Positions 45,066 to 54,589 of a stretch of DNA of 64,000 nt are shown piece after piece. Below the pieces are notes generated by a model, which did not search any database, was not told where the DNA came from, and saw only the letters and a list, made by a program, of their open reading frames with translations. The stretch comes from Lachnospiraceae bacterium (GTDB lineage Bacteria > Bacillota_A > Clostridia > Lachnospirales > Lachnospiraceae): the NCBI GenBank assembly GCA_021770615.1, contig JAETQR010000008.1, positions 48,819 to 112,818 of the forward strand. The letters are read 5' to 3'. Position 1 is the stretch's first letter, and each line of letters starts with the position of its first letter. The translations under genes and the position numbers were made by a program.

Positions 45066-45602
45066 ATGAAAGAAGAAGTAAAAGTATTGATCGGGGAAGA
45101 ACAGCTTTTGGAAAGGATTAAAGAAATCGCAGGCCGGATCAATCTGGAGTATGCGGGGAAAGAAGTATTTCTGCTCTGTATCCTGAAAGGAAGCGTGTAT
45201 TTTACCTGTGAACTTTCAAAATATTTAGAGATGCCCGTAAAGCTTGGGTTTATGAGTGTCACCAGTTATGGTGACGGTCTGACCAGTTCGGGTGCTGTCA
45301 CGGTAAATGGCAGCACGGATCTGGATGTAAAGGGAAAGCATGTTATCATTATAGAGGATATCATAGATACGGGGAGAACGCTTTCTTTTCTGTTCCATAT
45401 GCTCGCAAAGAAAAATCCGGCAAGTCTGAAACTTTGTACGCTTCTTGATAAACCAGGCAGCCATGTTTCGGAGATAAAGGTAGATTACTTAGGATTTGAG
45501 ATCCCTGATAAGTTTGTCGTGGGATTCGGAATGGACTATGCGCAGAAGTACAGAAATCTGCCATATATTGGAGAATTGGTTTTTAAGGAGGATAGAGAAT
45601 GA
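45066..45602 (+). CDS. hpt: Hypoxanthine phosphoribosyltransferase
   Basis: The ATG at 45066 follows AAAGGA; an ATG two codons earlier is also in frame. The 178-residue enzyme has the PRPP-binding motif VIIIEDIIDTGRTL and the flexible-loop part SVTSYGDGLTSSGAV, plus PDKFVVGFGMDYAQKYRNLP. It salvages hypoxanthine and guanine. Its stop overlaps the ftsH start, matching the conserved tilS-hpt-ftsH order. Confidence 0.95.
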   Translation: MKEEVKVLIGEEQLLERIKEIAGRINLEYAGKEVFLLCILKGSVYFTCELSKYLEMPVKLGFMSVTSYGDGLTSSGAVTVNGSTDLDVKGKHVIIIEDIIDTGRTLSFLFHMLAKKNPASLKLCTLLDKPGSHVSEIKVDYLGFEIPDKFVVGFGMDYAQKYRNLPYIGELVFKEDRE

Positions 45603-47437
45603 AGGCTTTTAAGGGCTATGGATTTTTTGTGGTGCTGCTGTTAGTGCTTGCAGTTGTATATATATCCAATTACTATTTTATCAATTTGAATCGTGGAAAT
45701 TATAATCTTACCCAGTTTAAAGAGGATATTGCGGCGGGAAAGATCCAGAGTGTAGAGGTTACGCAGAATGCGGAGGTACCGACCGGAGAGGTAACTGCTA
45801 AATATTCGGATACGACCAAACGGTTATATGTTCCGGATGTCAATCAGATTTTGAATTATCTGGATGAGCGGAATTTTACCCAGGTGAACGTAAAAGATGT
45901 GGAAAGAACGCCGTGGTATCTGGAATTTTTACCATATATACTGGGATTTGTGTTGATTCTGCTTTTGTTCAGCATGATGTCCTCCAATGCCGGCGGTGGC
46001 GGCGGGGGAGGAAAAATGATGAATTTCGGCAAGAGCCGTGCGAGGCTTATGATGCCGGATGATAAAGTAAAGACATTTACAGACGTGGCAGGCCTTGTGG
46101 AAGAGAAGGAACAGTTAGAAGAGATTGTAGATTTTCTGGCGGCTCCGGGTAAATATACAAAGCTCGGTGCGAGGATTCCCAAAGGGGTTATCATGGTAGG
46201 CCCTCCGGGTACCGGAAAGACCCTGTTGGCAAAGGCAGTGGCAGGAGAAGCCGGGGTACCGTTTTTCAGTATATCCGGTTCGGATTTTGTAGAGATGTTT
46301 GTAGGAGTCGGAGCTTCCAGAGTCCGTGATCTGTTTGCAGAGGCAAAGAAAAATGCGCCGTGTATCGTGTTTATTGACGAGATTGATGCTGTGGCCAGAC
46401 GACGCGGAAGCGGCCTTGGCGGCGGGCATGATGAGAGAGAGCAGACATTAAATCAGATGTTAGTTGAGATGGATGGTTTTGGCGTCAATGAGGGAATCAT
46501 CGTTATGGCAGCCACAAACCGGGTTGATATTTTGGATCCGGCGATTTTGAGACCGGGACGTTTCGACCGCAGGATCACGGTAGGGCGGCCTGATGTGAGG
46601 GGAAGAGAGGACATTCTCAAAGTCCATGCGAAAGATAAACCATTATCGGATGACGTAAATCTTGAGGATATCGCCAGAACGACGGCTGGTTTTGTGGGGG
46701 CTGACCTGGAGAACCTGTTAAATGAGGCGGCGATTGCTGCAGCCCGCGATAACCGCGCATTTATCATGGAAGAGGACATCAAAAAATCATTTATCAAAGT
46801 AGGGATTGGCGCAGAGAAGAAAAGTAAGATCATCTCTGACCGCGATAAGCGGATCACTGCATATCATGAGGCGGGTCATGCGATCCTGTTTCATCTGCTC
46901 CCGGATGTGGGGCCTGTATATACCGTTTCGATCATTCCGACCGGTCAGGGGGCGGCCGGATATACGATGCCACTGCCGGAAAAGGACGAGATGCATCTGA
47001 CGAAAGGGAAAATGCTTCAGGATATTACGGTTTGTCTTGGTGGCCGGATCGCAGAGAGTATTGCCTTTGATGATGTGACGACAGGTGCTGTTCAGGATAT
47101 TCGCCAGGCGACGGATGCTGCACGTGACATGGTTACAAAATATGGTTTTTCCGATACTCTTGGTATGATAAATTATGATACATCCGATGATGAAGTATTT
47201 ATCGGAAGGGACATTGGTCATACGAAAAACTTCAGTGAGTCTACATCTGAGGTGATTGATGAGGAAGTGAAAAAGATCATTGACAGCTGTCATGAGAAGG
47301 CAGAGACGATTTTGAAGGAGAATCAGGGCATTCTTGATCGGCTTGCAGATCTTTTGATCGAGAAAGAAAGGATCACGAAGGAAGAGTTTGAGGCGCTGTT
47401 TGAGCAAAATGACGAGGAATTGGCAGAAAATGTTTGA
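45599..47437 (+). CDS. ftsH: ATP-dependent zinc metalloprotease FtsH
   Basis: The 612-residue protease has two membrane helices (about 7-27 and 108-128) flanking an outer domain, a glycine-rich linker, an AAA domain (Walker A GPPGTGKT, Walker [12 protein letters not shown], second region of homology [20 protein letters not shown]) and the zinc site HEAGH. AAGGAGG precedes the ATG, which overlaps the hpt stop. It degrades membrane and regulatory proteins, and in Bacillus it is needed for sporulation. Confidence 0.97.
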   Translation: MKAFKGYGFFVVLLLVLAVVYISNYYFINLNRGNYNLTQFKEDIAAGKIQSVEVTQNAEVPTGEVTAKYSDTTKRLYVPDVNQILNYLDERNFTQVNVKDVERTPWYLEFLPYILGFVLILLLFSMMSSNAGGGGGGGKMMNFGKSRARLMMPDDKVKTFTDVAGLVEEKEQLEEIVDFLAAPGKYTKLGARIPKGVIMVGPPGTGKTLLAKAVAGEAGVPFFSISGSDFVEMFVGVGASRVRDLFAEAKKNAPCIVFIDEIDAVARRRGSGLGGGHDEREQTLNQMLVEMDGFGVNEGIIVMAATNRVDILDPAILRPGRFDRRITVGRPDVRGREDILKVHAKDKPLSDDVNLEDIARTTAGFVGADLENLLNEAAIAAARDNRAFIMEEDIKKSFIKVGIGAEKKSKIISDRDKRITAYHEAGHAILFHLLPDVGPVYTVSIIPTGQGAAGYTMPLPEKDEMHLTKGKMLQDITVCLGGRIAESIAFDDVTTGAVQDIRQATDAARDMVTKYGFSDTLGMINYDTSDDEVFIGRDIGHTKNFSESTSEVIDEEVKKIIDSCHEKAETILKENQGILDRLADLLIEKERITKEEFEALFEQNDEELAENV

Positions 47438-47618
47438 GCGATTGTGCATTTTCTCGTATGCGGAGAAGGGTATTGGGCACATTTTACAAATAATTTTTTA
47501 AATTTATTTAATGTTTGTGCACACTTTATTGCGATATCGTGCTATACTTCTTATCGTAAACCCCAATACATTATATAGTTTTTGCTACACCCCATAAGTA
47601 ACAAAAATACCTTCTCCC

Positions 47619-47649
47619 AAAAGGACAGCCCACGTGAAGCTGTCCTTTT
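47619..47649 (+). terminator. Hairpin terminator downstream of ftsH
   Basis: AAAAGGACAGC (47619-47629) and GCTGTCCTTTT (47639-47649) are perfect reverse complements around a 9-nt loop. It is symmetrical (A run before, T run after) and so could act in both directions. It lies 180 bp after the ftsH stop. Confidence 0.7.
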
Positions 47650-47669
47650 GACATGTTATAAGCTACAAG

Positions 47670-47893
47670 CCATCGCATCGGATTAGCAAAACCGTTGTGG
47701 TGCTTGCACCAAACAACGGATTTTGCTGATTCGATATGTGGCGTCAGCCACACACGATGAGGCTGCGTCAGCAGGCGAAGAGTGGCGATGGCGTGAGATA
47801 TCAGGAGTGCGTTTCCGTGCTTGCACGAAGAAATTTTTTCCGCTTGCCGGATATGTGGCGCCAGCCACACACGATGAGCCTGCGTCAGCAGGC
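47670..47893. repeat. Multi-hairpin repeat element with duplicated 44-nt unit
   Basis: A 44-nt unit occurs at 47733-47776 and 47850-47893 with two differences. Each copy holds two small hairpins (GTGGCGTCAGCCAC or GTGGCGCCAGCCAC, then GSCTGCGTCAGCAGGC). Each is preceded by a GTGCTTGCAC-type hairpin (47699-47710 and about 47817-47827). The first is the tip of a longer stem spanning about 47678-47735. GCCATCGC (47670) and GCGATGGC (47785) enclose the first unit. This element fills most of the 501-bp gap between ftsH and the amylase; the rest is AT-rich with no gene seen. Confidence 0.85.
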
Positions 47894-47938
47894 AAATAAG
47901 GGTTCGGGAAGTAAATACAAAACGAATGGAGTAAGATC

Positions 47939-50002
47939 ATGGCGAGAGAAAATTTGAACAGGGGGGCAATATTTAGTTCCGGAACCAGCAGGTATGTGAT
48001 GCCGCCGGAGCCGGAAGCTTATGAAGAAGTAATTATCAGGTGCCGCACAGGCAAAGATGATGCTGACAGGGTTTATCTCATATCAGAAGGGTACAAGTAC
48101 CGGATGGACATAGATCCCGAGTTCTCTGGTCCGCTTTTTGATTATTATAAGACTACGATCCGTCTCGGAGTAGACCCCTTTTCTTATTATTTCCTGGTTG
48201 AAAAAGGGAATGAAAAGGTTTACTTTAACAAACAGGGAGATGTGGATCGGCCGGAGATGAGATTCTCATATTGTCTTTTTCCGGGCTACAAAACGCCTGA
48301 TTGGGCAAAAGGTGCTGTGTTTTATCAGATCTATGTAGATCGTTTTTATAATGGAGACCGGTCAAATGATGTAGAGGATCGTGAATATTCTTACATAGGG
48401 GAATCTGTGACCCGTGTAAAGCAATGGGATAAATATCCTGCGTCCATGGGAGTCCGTGAATTTTATGGCGGAGACCTGCAGGGTGTTCTTGATAAACTTG
48501 ATTATTTACAGGATCTGGGTGTAGAGGTTCTCTATCTCAATCCGATTTTTGTATCGCCATCTAACCATAAATATGACACACAGGACTATGATCATATTGA
48601 TCCGCATTTTACAGTGATCAAAGAAGATGGTGGAGAGGTGCTGGCGGAGGGCGATCATGACAATACGCATGCATCAAAATATATAAAGCGTGTTGTGGAC
48701 AGAGAAAATCTGGAGGCTTCCAACCAGTTTTTTGCAAAGTTTGTAGAAAAGGTGCATGAGCGTGGAATGAAAGTGATACTGGACGGAGTATTTAATCATT
48801 GCGGCTCCTTTAATAAATGGCTTGACAGAGAACGGATCTATGAGAAAGATTTTTCTTATGAAAAGGGTGCTTATATTGATGAGAGCAGCCCATATCATTC
48901 CTTCTTTAAATTTTTTCCGGATGGCGGATGGCCGTATAATACGCATTATGATGGGTGGTGGGGGCATGATACGCTTCCTAAGCTCAATTATGAGGAATCT
49001 GAGACTTTGTTTGAGTATATTATGCGCATTGGAAGAAAATGGGTATCTGCGCCTTATCACGTAGATGGATGGCGTCTGGATGTAGCCGCTGATCTGGGAA
49101 ATAGTGAGGAGTTTAATCACAAATTCTGGCGGGAATTTCGGAGAAATGTCAGGGAGGCAAATCCGGAAGCGCTTATTCTGGCTGAGCATTATGGGGATCC
49201 GTCGCCGTGGCTGCGGGGAGACCAGTGGGATACGGTCATGAATTATGATGCGTTTATGGAGCCGGTGAGCTGGTTTATCACTGGAATGGAAAAGCATAGT
49301 GACGTAAGCCGGCCGGATTTGAGAGGAAATAGTAATCTTTTTTTTGCCAAGATGACAGAATTTGGAGCCAAATTCAGTATGCAGTCATATGAGGTGGCAA
49401 TGAATGAGCTTTCCAATCATGATCATTCCCGTTTTCTGACGCGGACAAACGGCAGAGTAGGGCGGACTGCGTCAGCAGGGCCGCAGTCTGCTAACGTCGG
49501 GGTACGAAAGGCAGGAATGATGGCTGCAGTCATCATGCAGATGACATGGGTTGGAGCACCTACCGTGTATTATGGTGATGAGGCCGGAGTGTGCGGGTGG
49601 ACTGACCCGGACAACAGACGGACCTATCCGTGGGGACATGAAGACCGGGAGCTGGTTTGTTTCCATAAGGAACTGATTCGGATCCATAAGGATTATGAGG
49701 CGCTGCGGACAGGAAGCCTCATTTATATCATGAATGAGCCGAATCTGATTGGATACGGGCGATTTGACGACAAGGATAAATTTCTTATACTTGTACAGGC
49801 GGGCGGACAATCCCGGACTGTTACCGTACCGGTCTGGCGTCTGGAAATGAACGATGGCGAGTACATGGTAAATATGGTCTACAGTGATAATGATGGTTTT
49901 AGTTTGAATGCTAAGGCGTATGAGGTGAAGGATGGATGTATCGCGGTAGAACTCCGCGAAGACAGTGCGCTCATTGTGAAATCAATGGAACGGCCATATT
50001 AG
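47939..50002 (+). CDS. GH13 alpha-amylase-family glycosidase (cyclomaltodextrinase/neopullulanase-like)
   Basis: The 687-residue enzyme has an N-terminal beta-sandwich like the CBM34 domain of neopullulanases, then the (beta/alpha)8 barrel. The GH13 regions are DGVFNHCG (region I), GWRLDVAADLG (II, nucleophile Asp), ILAEHYGDP (III, acid Glu) and ELSNHDHSRF (IV, transition-state Asp). YYGDEAGVCGWTDPDNRR is typical of this subfamily. There is no signal peptide, so it should act on maltodextrins or cyclodextrins in the cytoplasm. It has no neighbouring sugar transporter. Confidence 0.92.
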   Translation: MARENLNRGAIFSSGTSRYVMPPEPEAYEEVIIRCRTGKDDADRVYLISEGYKYRMDIDPEFSGPLFDYYKTTIRLGVDPFSYYFLVEKGNEKVYFNKQGDVDRPEMRFSYCLFPGYKTPDWAKGAVFYQIYVDRFYNGDRSNDVEDREYSYIGESVTRVKQWDKYPASMGVREFYGGDLQGVLDKLDYLQDLGVEVLYLNPIFVSPSNHKYDTQDYDHIDPHFTVIKEDGGEVLAEGDHDNTHASKYIKRVVDRENLEASNQFFAKFVEKVHERGMKVILDGVFNHCGSFNKWLDRERIYEKDFSYEKGAYIDESSPYHSFFKFFPDGGWPYNTHYDGWWGHDTLPKLNYEESETLFEYIMRIGRKWVSAPYHVDGWRLDVAADLGNSEEFNHKFWREFRRNVREANPEALILAEHYGDPSPWLRGDQWDTVMNYDAFMEPVSWFITGMEKHSDVSRPDLRGNSNLFFAKMTEFGAKFSMQSYEVAMNELSNHDHSRFLTRTNGRVGRTASAGPQSANVGVRKAGMMAAVIMQMTWVGAPTVYYGDEAGVCGWTDPDNRRTYPWGHEDRELVCFHKELIRIHKDYEALRTGSLIYIMNEPNLIGYGRFDDKDKFLILVQAGGQSRTVTVPVWRLEMNDGEYMVNMVYSDNDGFSLNAKAYEVKDGCIAVELREDSALIVKSMERPY

Positions 50003-50155
50003 TAAGATCTTTGTAATGAGATCCCGAAATGTGATCCTTGTTCGCTATAGCGAACAGAGGTATCAGATCAATTAAAAAGAGAATTTCGTGAATTGTATAG
50101 TATGATTGGTATTGTGGCATAAATAAAACATTATTGTAGAAAAGGAGATGGTTCA

Positions 50156-51301
50156 ATGCCAGCATACAAAGACAAAAAGAATGGAAAATGGTACTGTAAA
50201 TTTTATTACAAAGATTGGACGGGGATTCGGAGACAAAAATGGAAGCGGGGATTTCCAACGAAACGCGAAGCTAAAATCTATGAGCGGGATTTTTTGCAAC
50301 AACAGGTGGCAAGTCCGGATATTTTATTTCAAAATCTATATGAGGTTTATTTGGAAGAAATGTCGGTGCGTCTCAAGCATTCTACGATTCTGATCAAGAA
50401 AAATATCTGCGAGACAAAAATTTTACCATATTTTAGGGATAAAATGGTAAATGAAATCACCGCAGCAGATGTAAGACGTTGGCAAAATGAATTGATGAAA
50501 GCGGAAAATCACTATTCAGAGACATACTTAAAGACGATCAATAATCAAATGTCAGCAATCATCAATTATGCTATCAGGTATTATAATCTGGCAAAAAATC
50601 CATGCGAACAGGCAGGAAGTATCGGTGCAAACAGAGCCGACAGGATGCAATATTGGACGTTGGATGAATTTTTGGCATTCAGGAAGGGTATATGTGATAA
50701 GAAGGTATCGTATCTTTGTTTTGAAATTTTGTATTGGACGGGGATACGAAGTGGTGAATTGCTCGCACTGACACCAGCGGATATAGATTTTCAGAAAAAG
50801 GAAATCCATATAGAGAAGACATATCAGCGTATTCAGGGAGCAGATGTCATCACAAAACCTAAGACGAGAAAAAGTAATCGAAGTATTCTTATGCCGGATT
50901 TTTTGTGTGAGGAGTTGTGGGAGTATTTGAAGAGTCTTTCCTGTGACACAATGAGTGAACGGCTATTTCCATTTACAAGATATTTTCTGAGCTATGAAAT
51001 GAAACGGGGCTGCGAGAGGACAGGGATTAAGAAAATTCGCATCCATGATCTTAGGCATTCCCATGTTTCCCTTTTGATCAATCTGGGATTTGATGCGTTG
51101 ATCATTGCTGAAAGAGTAGGGCATGAAAATGTATCAACCACACTCAATACGTATGCGCATTTGTTCCCGAATCGCCAAACTGCATTAGTTTCATCTCTTG
51201 AAAAGCTGGGGCGGAGAGAAGAGGAGTGGAAAAATAGTAGCAATATAGTAGCAGAAAAAGAAACCATGTCGTTTTTTCAAGGAGAATTAAGGCGGGTTTG
51301 A
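50156..51301 (+). CDS. Tyrosine site-specific integrase, orphan
   Basis: The 381-residue recombinase has an arm-type DNA-binding start (KNGKWYCKFYYKDWTGIRRQ), a SAM-like core-binding domain (about 58-145) and a catalytic domain. The catalytic residues are R198 (TGIRSGE), H297 and R300 (HDLRHSH), H323 (VGHEN) and Y333 (NTYAHL), so it looks active. This is the phage/ICE integrase class. No excisionase, relaxase or phage gene is adjacent, so it is either a remnant or the edge of a very small element. A 16-nt palindrome (GTTCGCTATAGCGAAC, 50040-50055) lies upstream. Confidence 0.9.
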   Translation: MPAYKDKKNGKWYCKFYYKDWTGIRRQKWKRGFPTKREAKIYERDFLQQQVASPDILFQNLYEVYLEEMSVRLKHSTILIKKNICETKILPYFRDKMVNEITAADVRRWQNELMKAENHYSETYLKTINNQMSAIINYAIRYYNLAKNPCEQAGSIGANRADRMQYWTLDEFLAFRKGICDKKVSYLCFEILYWTGIRSGELLALTPADIDFQKKEIHIEKTYQRIQGADVITKPKTRKSNRSILMPDFLCEELWEYLKSLSCDTMSERLFPFTRYFLSYEMKRGCERTGIKKIRIHDLRHSHVSLLINLGFDALIIAERVGHENVSTTLNTYAHLFPNRQTALVSSLEKLGRREEEWKNSSNIVAEKETMSFFQGELRRV

Positions 51302-51310
51302 AAAGCGAAT

Positions 51311-51497
51311 TATACTATCACGATAAGAGAAAAAATGCAATAAAAATTTTTGTTTTTTGCGGATATCTGTAATTTCATACATAAAAAATATGCCATGAAA
51401 GAGGCAAAAGGATCGATCATTTTTTGATTGGTCCCTTTTTTTGTCCTAAAATACGATGAAACCGCAGATAAGTATATTTTACTATCGTGATAGTATA
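51311..51497. repeat. Inverted 15-nt repeats flanking the gap after the integrase
   Basis: TATACTATCACGATA (51311-51325) recurs exactly in inverted orientation at 51483-51497. The first lies 9 bp after the integrase stop and the second 58 bp before the surface-protein gene. They could be recombination or regulator sites. Between them a hairpin with T run (about 51407-51442) looks like a terminator. Confidence 0.6.
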
Positions 51498-51554
51498 GTA
51501 ACGAAGAAATAGCAATATAGCTTATTTGAGCAAAAGAAAGATCAAAGGAGGAAA

Positions 51555-53621
51555 ATGAAGATGAGACTTCTGGGAAAGAAATCATCAAAGACATCCCGTA
51601 AAGCGATGGCACTTACTTTGTCACTTGCGCTTGGTATGTCTGCAGTTGCTGTATCACCTTCTGTTGATGCAGCAAGTAAAAAGGTACCGACTCTTAATGT
51701 AAAAAAGAAAACACTTTATTACAATAGGTCCGGAGCTAATGTATATACCTTGAAAGTAATAAAGAACAAGGTGAAGGCAATCAAAAAGACTACATGGAAA
51801 ACCAGCAACAAAAGTGTAGTAGCTATTAGCAGTAAGAAAAAAACATCTACAAAACTGACGGCGAAAAAGGCAGGACAGGCAAAAATTACTGCAACGGTTA
51901 AGTACACTTTAAAAGGGAGTAAAAAGGTTAAGAGTAAAAAACTGACCTGTACAATAAGTGTAAAGCGTTATCAGGATGGAGGAGTTACTCCAACAGCAGC
52001 CCCAACGGTCGCACCGACAACAGCACCAACAGCAGCGCCAACGGAGGCCCCAACAGCAGCGCCGACAGCAGCGCCAACGGAGGCCCCGACAGCAGCGCCA
52101 ACGGAGGCCCCGACAGCAGCCCCAACGGAGGCACCAACGGCAGCACCGACAACAGTACCAACGGCAGCGCCAACGGAGGCCCCGACAGCAGCCCCGACAG
52201 CAGCGCCAACGGAGGCCCCGACAGCAGCGCCAACGGAGGCCCCGACAGCAGCGCCAACAACAGCACCAACAGCAGCGCCGACAGCAGCACCAACGGAGGC
52301 CCCGACAGCAGCACCAACAACAGCACCAACAGCAGCGCCAACGGAGGCACCAACAGCAGCACCAGTAGTAACAACGGTTGAAATTGAGCCGGGGACAGAG
52401 ACGCTCAGTCTGGAGGAAGGAAAAAATAAAGTAACACTGACAGCGACGGTAAAGGATCAGTATGGAGAGGCGATGGCGGATCAGAACGTTGCCTGGTCGT
52501 CAAGTGATGCAAGCATCGCTACGGTAGAGAGTGGCGAGGTAACAGCAGTGGCAGAAGGCACTGTTACGATCACGGCGACAGTTGGTGGGGTAAGCGGAAC
52601 CTGCAGGATCGTAGTTTTGGAAGAAATACCGGTACCGGTCGTAACAACCGTTGAACTCAGTGCGACAACGGAGACGCTCAGTCTGGAGGAAGGAAAAAAT
52701 AAAGTAACGCTGATAGCGACGGTGAAAGATCAGTACGGAAATGAAATGGAAGGCCAAAACATTGTCTGGTCATCAAGTGATACAAGGATCGCTACGGTAG
52801 AGAGTGGCGAGGTAACAGCGGTAGGAGCAGGAACAACGGAGATTACAGCGAAGGTGGGCGATGTGGAATCGGAAGCTTGTGTAGTGACGGTGGAAGCGGA
52901 AGAATCGCGACTGGAAGTTGACCTTGGAGACAATGCGGAATATACGGCGACAGGTAGCGAGGAAAATTACGCTGTGACCGCATCGGTGGATTTAAGTGCC
53001 TGTGATCTGTCAAAATATGATGTAATTGGAGTGACTTTTGAAGCTCCGGAGGGAAAAGCGTTTAATCCGGTTATATATTCTGCAGGAAATACAGGTACAG
53101 AGTATGCGCAATTCGGTTATAATAAGAAATCCGGAACATATTTCCTGGCATTGACGGATGAGCTGAAGGCAAAAAAAGATGCAGTAATCGGGCTTAAGGT
53201 ATCAGAGAATGTAACTTTTGACGCAGATGCTAAAGTTAGTATTACCAAAGTTTCTCTTGTGAAAATGACAGAAGTTGACCTTGGAGACAATGCGGAATAT
53301 ACGGCGACAGGTAGCGAGGGAAATTACGCTGTGACTGCGTCAGTGGATTTAAGTGCCTGTGATCTGTCAAAATATGATGTGATCGGAGTGACTTTTGAAG
53401 CTCCGGAGGGAAAAACGCTTAATCCGGTTATATATTCTGCGGGAAATACAGGTACAGAGTATGCGCAATTCGGTTATAATAAGGAATCCGGGACATATTT
53501 CCTGGCATTGACGGATGAGCTGAAGACGAAAAAAGATGCCGTGATCGGGCTTAAGGTATCAGAAGGTGTAACCTTTAACGCAAATGTTAAAGTTAATATT
53601 ACCAATGTATCTCTTGGATGA
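51555..53621 (+). CDS. Secreted surface protein with Ig-like domains and Pro-Thr-Ala stalk
   Basis: AAAGGAGG precedes two in-frame ATGs (51555 and 51561). The 688-residue product has a signal peptide (about 1-38), a Lys-rich BIG2-like domain (about 40-137), a low-complexity stalk of PTAAPT/PTEAPT repeats (about 145-272), two BIG2 domains (about 274-355 and 360-450) and two near-identical C-terminal domains of about 115 residues starting VDLGDNAEYTATGSE. There is no LPXTG or membrane anchor, so it may be secreted or held by wall interactions. The C-terminal domain is not one I can name; its beta-rich sequence suggests carbohydrate binding. Confidence 0.75.
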   Translation: MKMRLLGKKSSKTSRKAMALTLSLALGMSAVAVSPSVDAASKKVPTLNVKKKTLYYNRSGANVYTLKVIKNKVKAIKKTTWKTSNKSVVAISSKKKTSTKLTAKKAGQAKITATVKYTLKGSKKVKSKKLTCTISVKRYQDGGVTPTAAPTVAPTTAPTAAPTEAPTAAPTAAPTEAPTAAPTEAPTAAPTEAPTAAPTTVPTAAPTEAPTAAPTAAPTEAPTAAPTEAPTAAPTTAPTAAPTAAPTEAPTAAPTTAPTAAPTEAPTAAPVVTTVEIEPGTETLSLEEGKNKVTLTATVKDQYGEAMADQNVAWSSSDASIATVESGEVTAVAEGTVTITATVGGVSGTCRIVVLEEIPVPVVTTVELSATTETLSLEEGKNKVTLIATVKDQYGNEMEGQNIVWSSSDTRIATVESGEVTAVGAGTTEITAKVGDVESEACVVTVEAEESRLEVDLGDNAEYTATGSEENYAVTASVDLSACDLSKYDVIGVTFEAPEGKAFNPVIYSAGNTGTEYAQFGYNKKSGTYFLALTDELKAKKDAVIGLKVSENVTFDADAKVSITKVSLVKMTEVDLGDNAEYTATGSEGNYAVTASVDLSACDLSKYDVIGVTFEAPEGKTLNPVIYSAGNTGTEYAQFGYNKESGTYFLALTDELKTKKDAVIGLKVSEGVTFNANVKVNITNVSLG
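51990..52370 (+). repeat. Tandem low-complexity repeat coding the Pro-Thr-Ala stalk
   Basis: Short units of the type CCAACAGCAGCGCCAACGGAGGC are repeated with variation for about 380 bp, coding PTAAPT/PTEAPT. Units differ only in third positions and in Glu/Ala/Thr/Val exchanges, so slippage-driven length variation between strains is likely. The stretch has a long antisense open frame that is a composition artefact. Confidence 0.9.
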
Positions 53622-53690
53622 GCTGTAAGATCTTTGTCAGAGATGCTTTGGCAACAACATGGTTTGAGATTCTAAATTTATATATACGAA

Positions 53691-53719
53691 AACGGTCAAT
53701 TTTTAATTGGCCGTTTTTT
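53691..53719 (+). terminator. Terminator after the surface protein
   Basis: AACGGTCAATT (53691-53701) pairs with AATTGGCCGTT (53705-53715), followed by TTTT. The remaining 120 bp to the convergent toxin gene show no feature. Confidence 0.85.
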
Positions 53720-53840
53720 GCGTCAGGCAAAATCTATTTACCATTTTTAAAAAAATTAAGTACCAGAAGAAACTTTGAAACTAAGATGTATCCATTTTTT
53801 GACGAGTATATGTAGGAATTAAATTTAGTCTTATTTAGTA

Positions 53841-54572
53841 TTAGAATTTAGAACAAACGTCAGAAAATTTCAATTCATTTTTATAATATTGAATTAATTT
53901 TTTTACTTCTTCATCGGAGGTCTGGTCAGCAGCAAAAAGATAAAGATACTTGCAACCGATTTTGCTTGTTATTTCGCATATCAAGGGGACTATTACTTCC
54001 CAGAAAATGCCGAAACCTAATGGTACGCTAGTTTGTCCATCCATTTTATATGCGCTGTTTTTGCAAAAATGATGTATTTCTATTGCCGAATAGCATTCTT
54101 CGACCTTTAATGTGAATTTATTGTCTTGCAATTCCTTTTCTTCTATCTTCAGACCAATCCGATTTTTAGCTATTTCAAATAAGCGATCCATTTCCTGCGT
54201 ATTATATACTTTGGAATCGTAATATTCGCTTAATGTATTGGTATCTTTTTGTAACATGGCATCCATTAACAGGGTAATAAAATCACGCTTATCGCTTTCC
54301 AAAGTGTCGTATTGATAATTTTTATATAATAACCCGCATTTGATTGAAAAAAATAAGGCAATGGTATCCATGTTGTCTTTCACTAAGTATACTTTGGTTT
54401 CACCCTCTAAGTCTGCCTGCCATGCGTTATTCTTTAGATAATATTCTAATCCTTTTCCGTCACCGGTTGCGACAAAATTGTTTACAGATTGTTGATTGAT
54501 TTGTTTTGAGGTCAATATCTCGGGATGAAAATTTTTAAAATATTTTCTATTGCTGTTAGTATTGCTCATCAT
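53841..54572 (-). CDS. Candidate toxin of a Panacea toxin-antitoxin pair (GNAT-like)
   Basis: The 243-residue protein follows the Panacea gene by 17 bp on the minus strand. Its sequence pattern (ALFFSIKCGLLYK, then IEIHHFCKNSAYK, then LGFGIFWEVIVPLICEI and KYLYLFAADQT, with a C-terminal KKLIQYYKNEL) resembles GNAT-type acetyltransferase proteins encoded next to Panacea antitoxins. The acetyl-CoA loop is not clear enough for certainty. Panacea antitoxins neutralise many unrelated toxins, so position alone supports a toxin role. Confidence 0.6.
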   Translation of the reverse strand: MMSNTNSNRKYFKNFHPEILTSKQINQQSVNNFVATGDGKGLEYYLKNNAWQADLEGETKVYLVKDNMDTIALFFSIKCGLLYKNYQYDTLESDKRDFITLLMDAMLQKDTNTLSEYYDSKVYNTQEMDRLFEIAKNRIGLKIEEKELQDNKFTLKVEECYSAIEIHHFCKNSAYKMDGQTSVPLGFGIFWEVIVPLICEITSKIGCKYLYLFAADQTSDEEVKKLIQYYKNELKFSDVCSKF

Positions 54573-54589
54573 CGCCTCATTTCAGTAAA

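Noticed and set aside
50040..50055. Palindrome GTTCGCTATAGCGAAC as an integrase attachment site
   Set aside because: No second copy was seen in the window and no tRNA gene is adjacent, so an att call cannot be supported.
51990..52370. CRISPR-like periodicity
   Set aside because: The units are short, imperfect and contiguous with no unique spacers, and they code for a protein stalk.
51985..52374. Long open frames antisense to, and in another phase of, the Pro-Thr-Ala repeat
   Set aside because: They consist only of Leu/Pro/Ala or Arg/Gln runs produced by the short DNA repeat and have no ribosome site; the sense frame has a signal peptide and domains.
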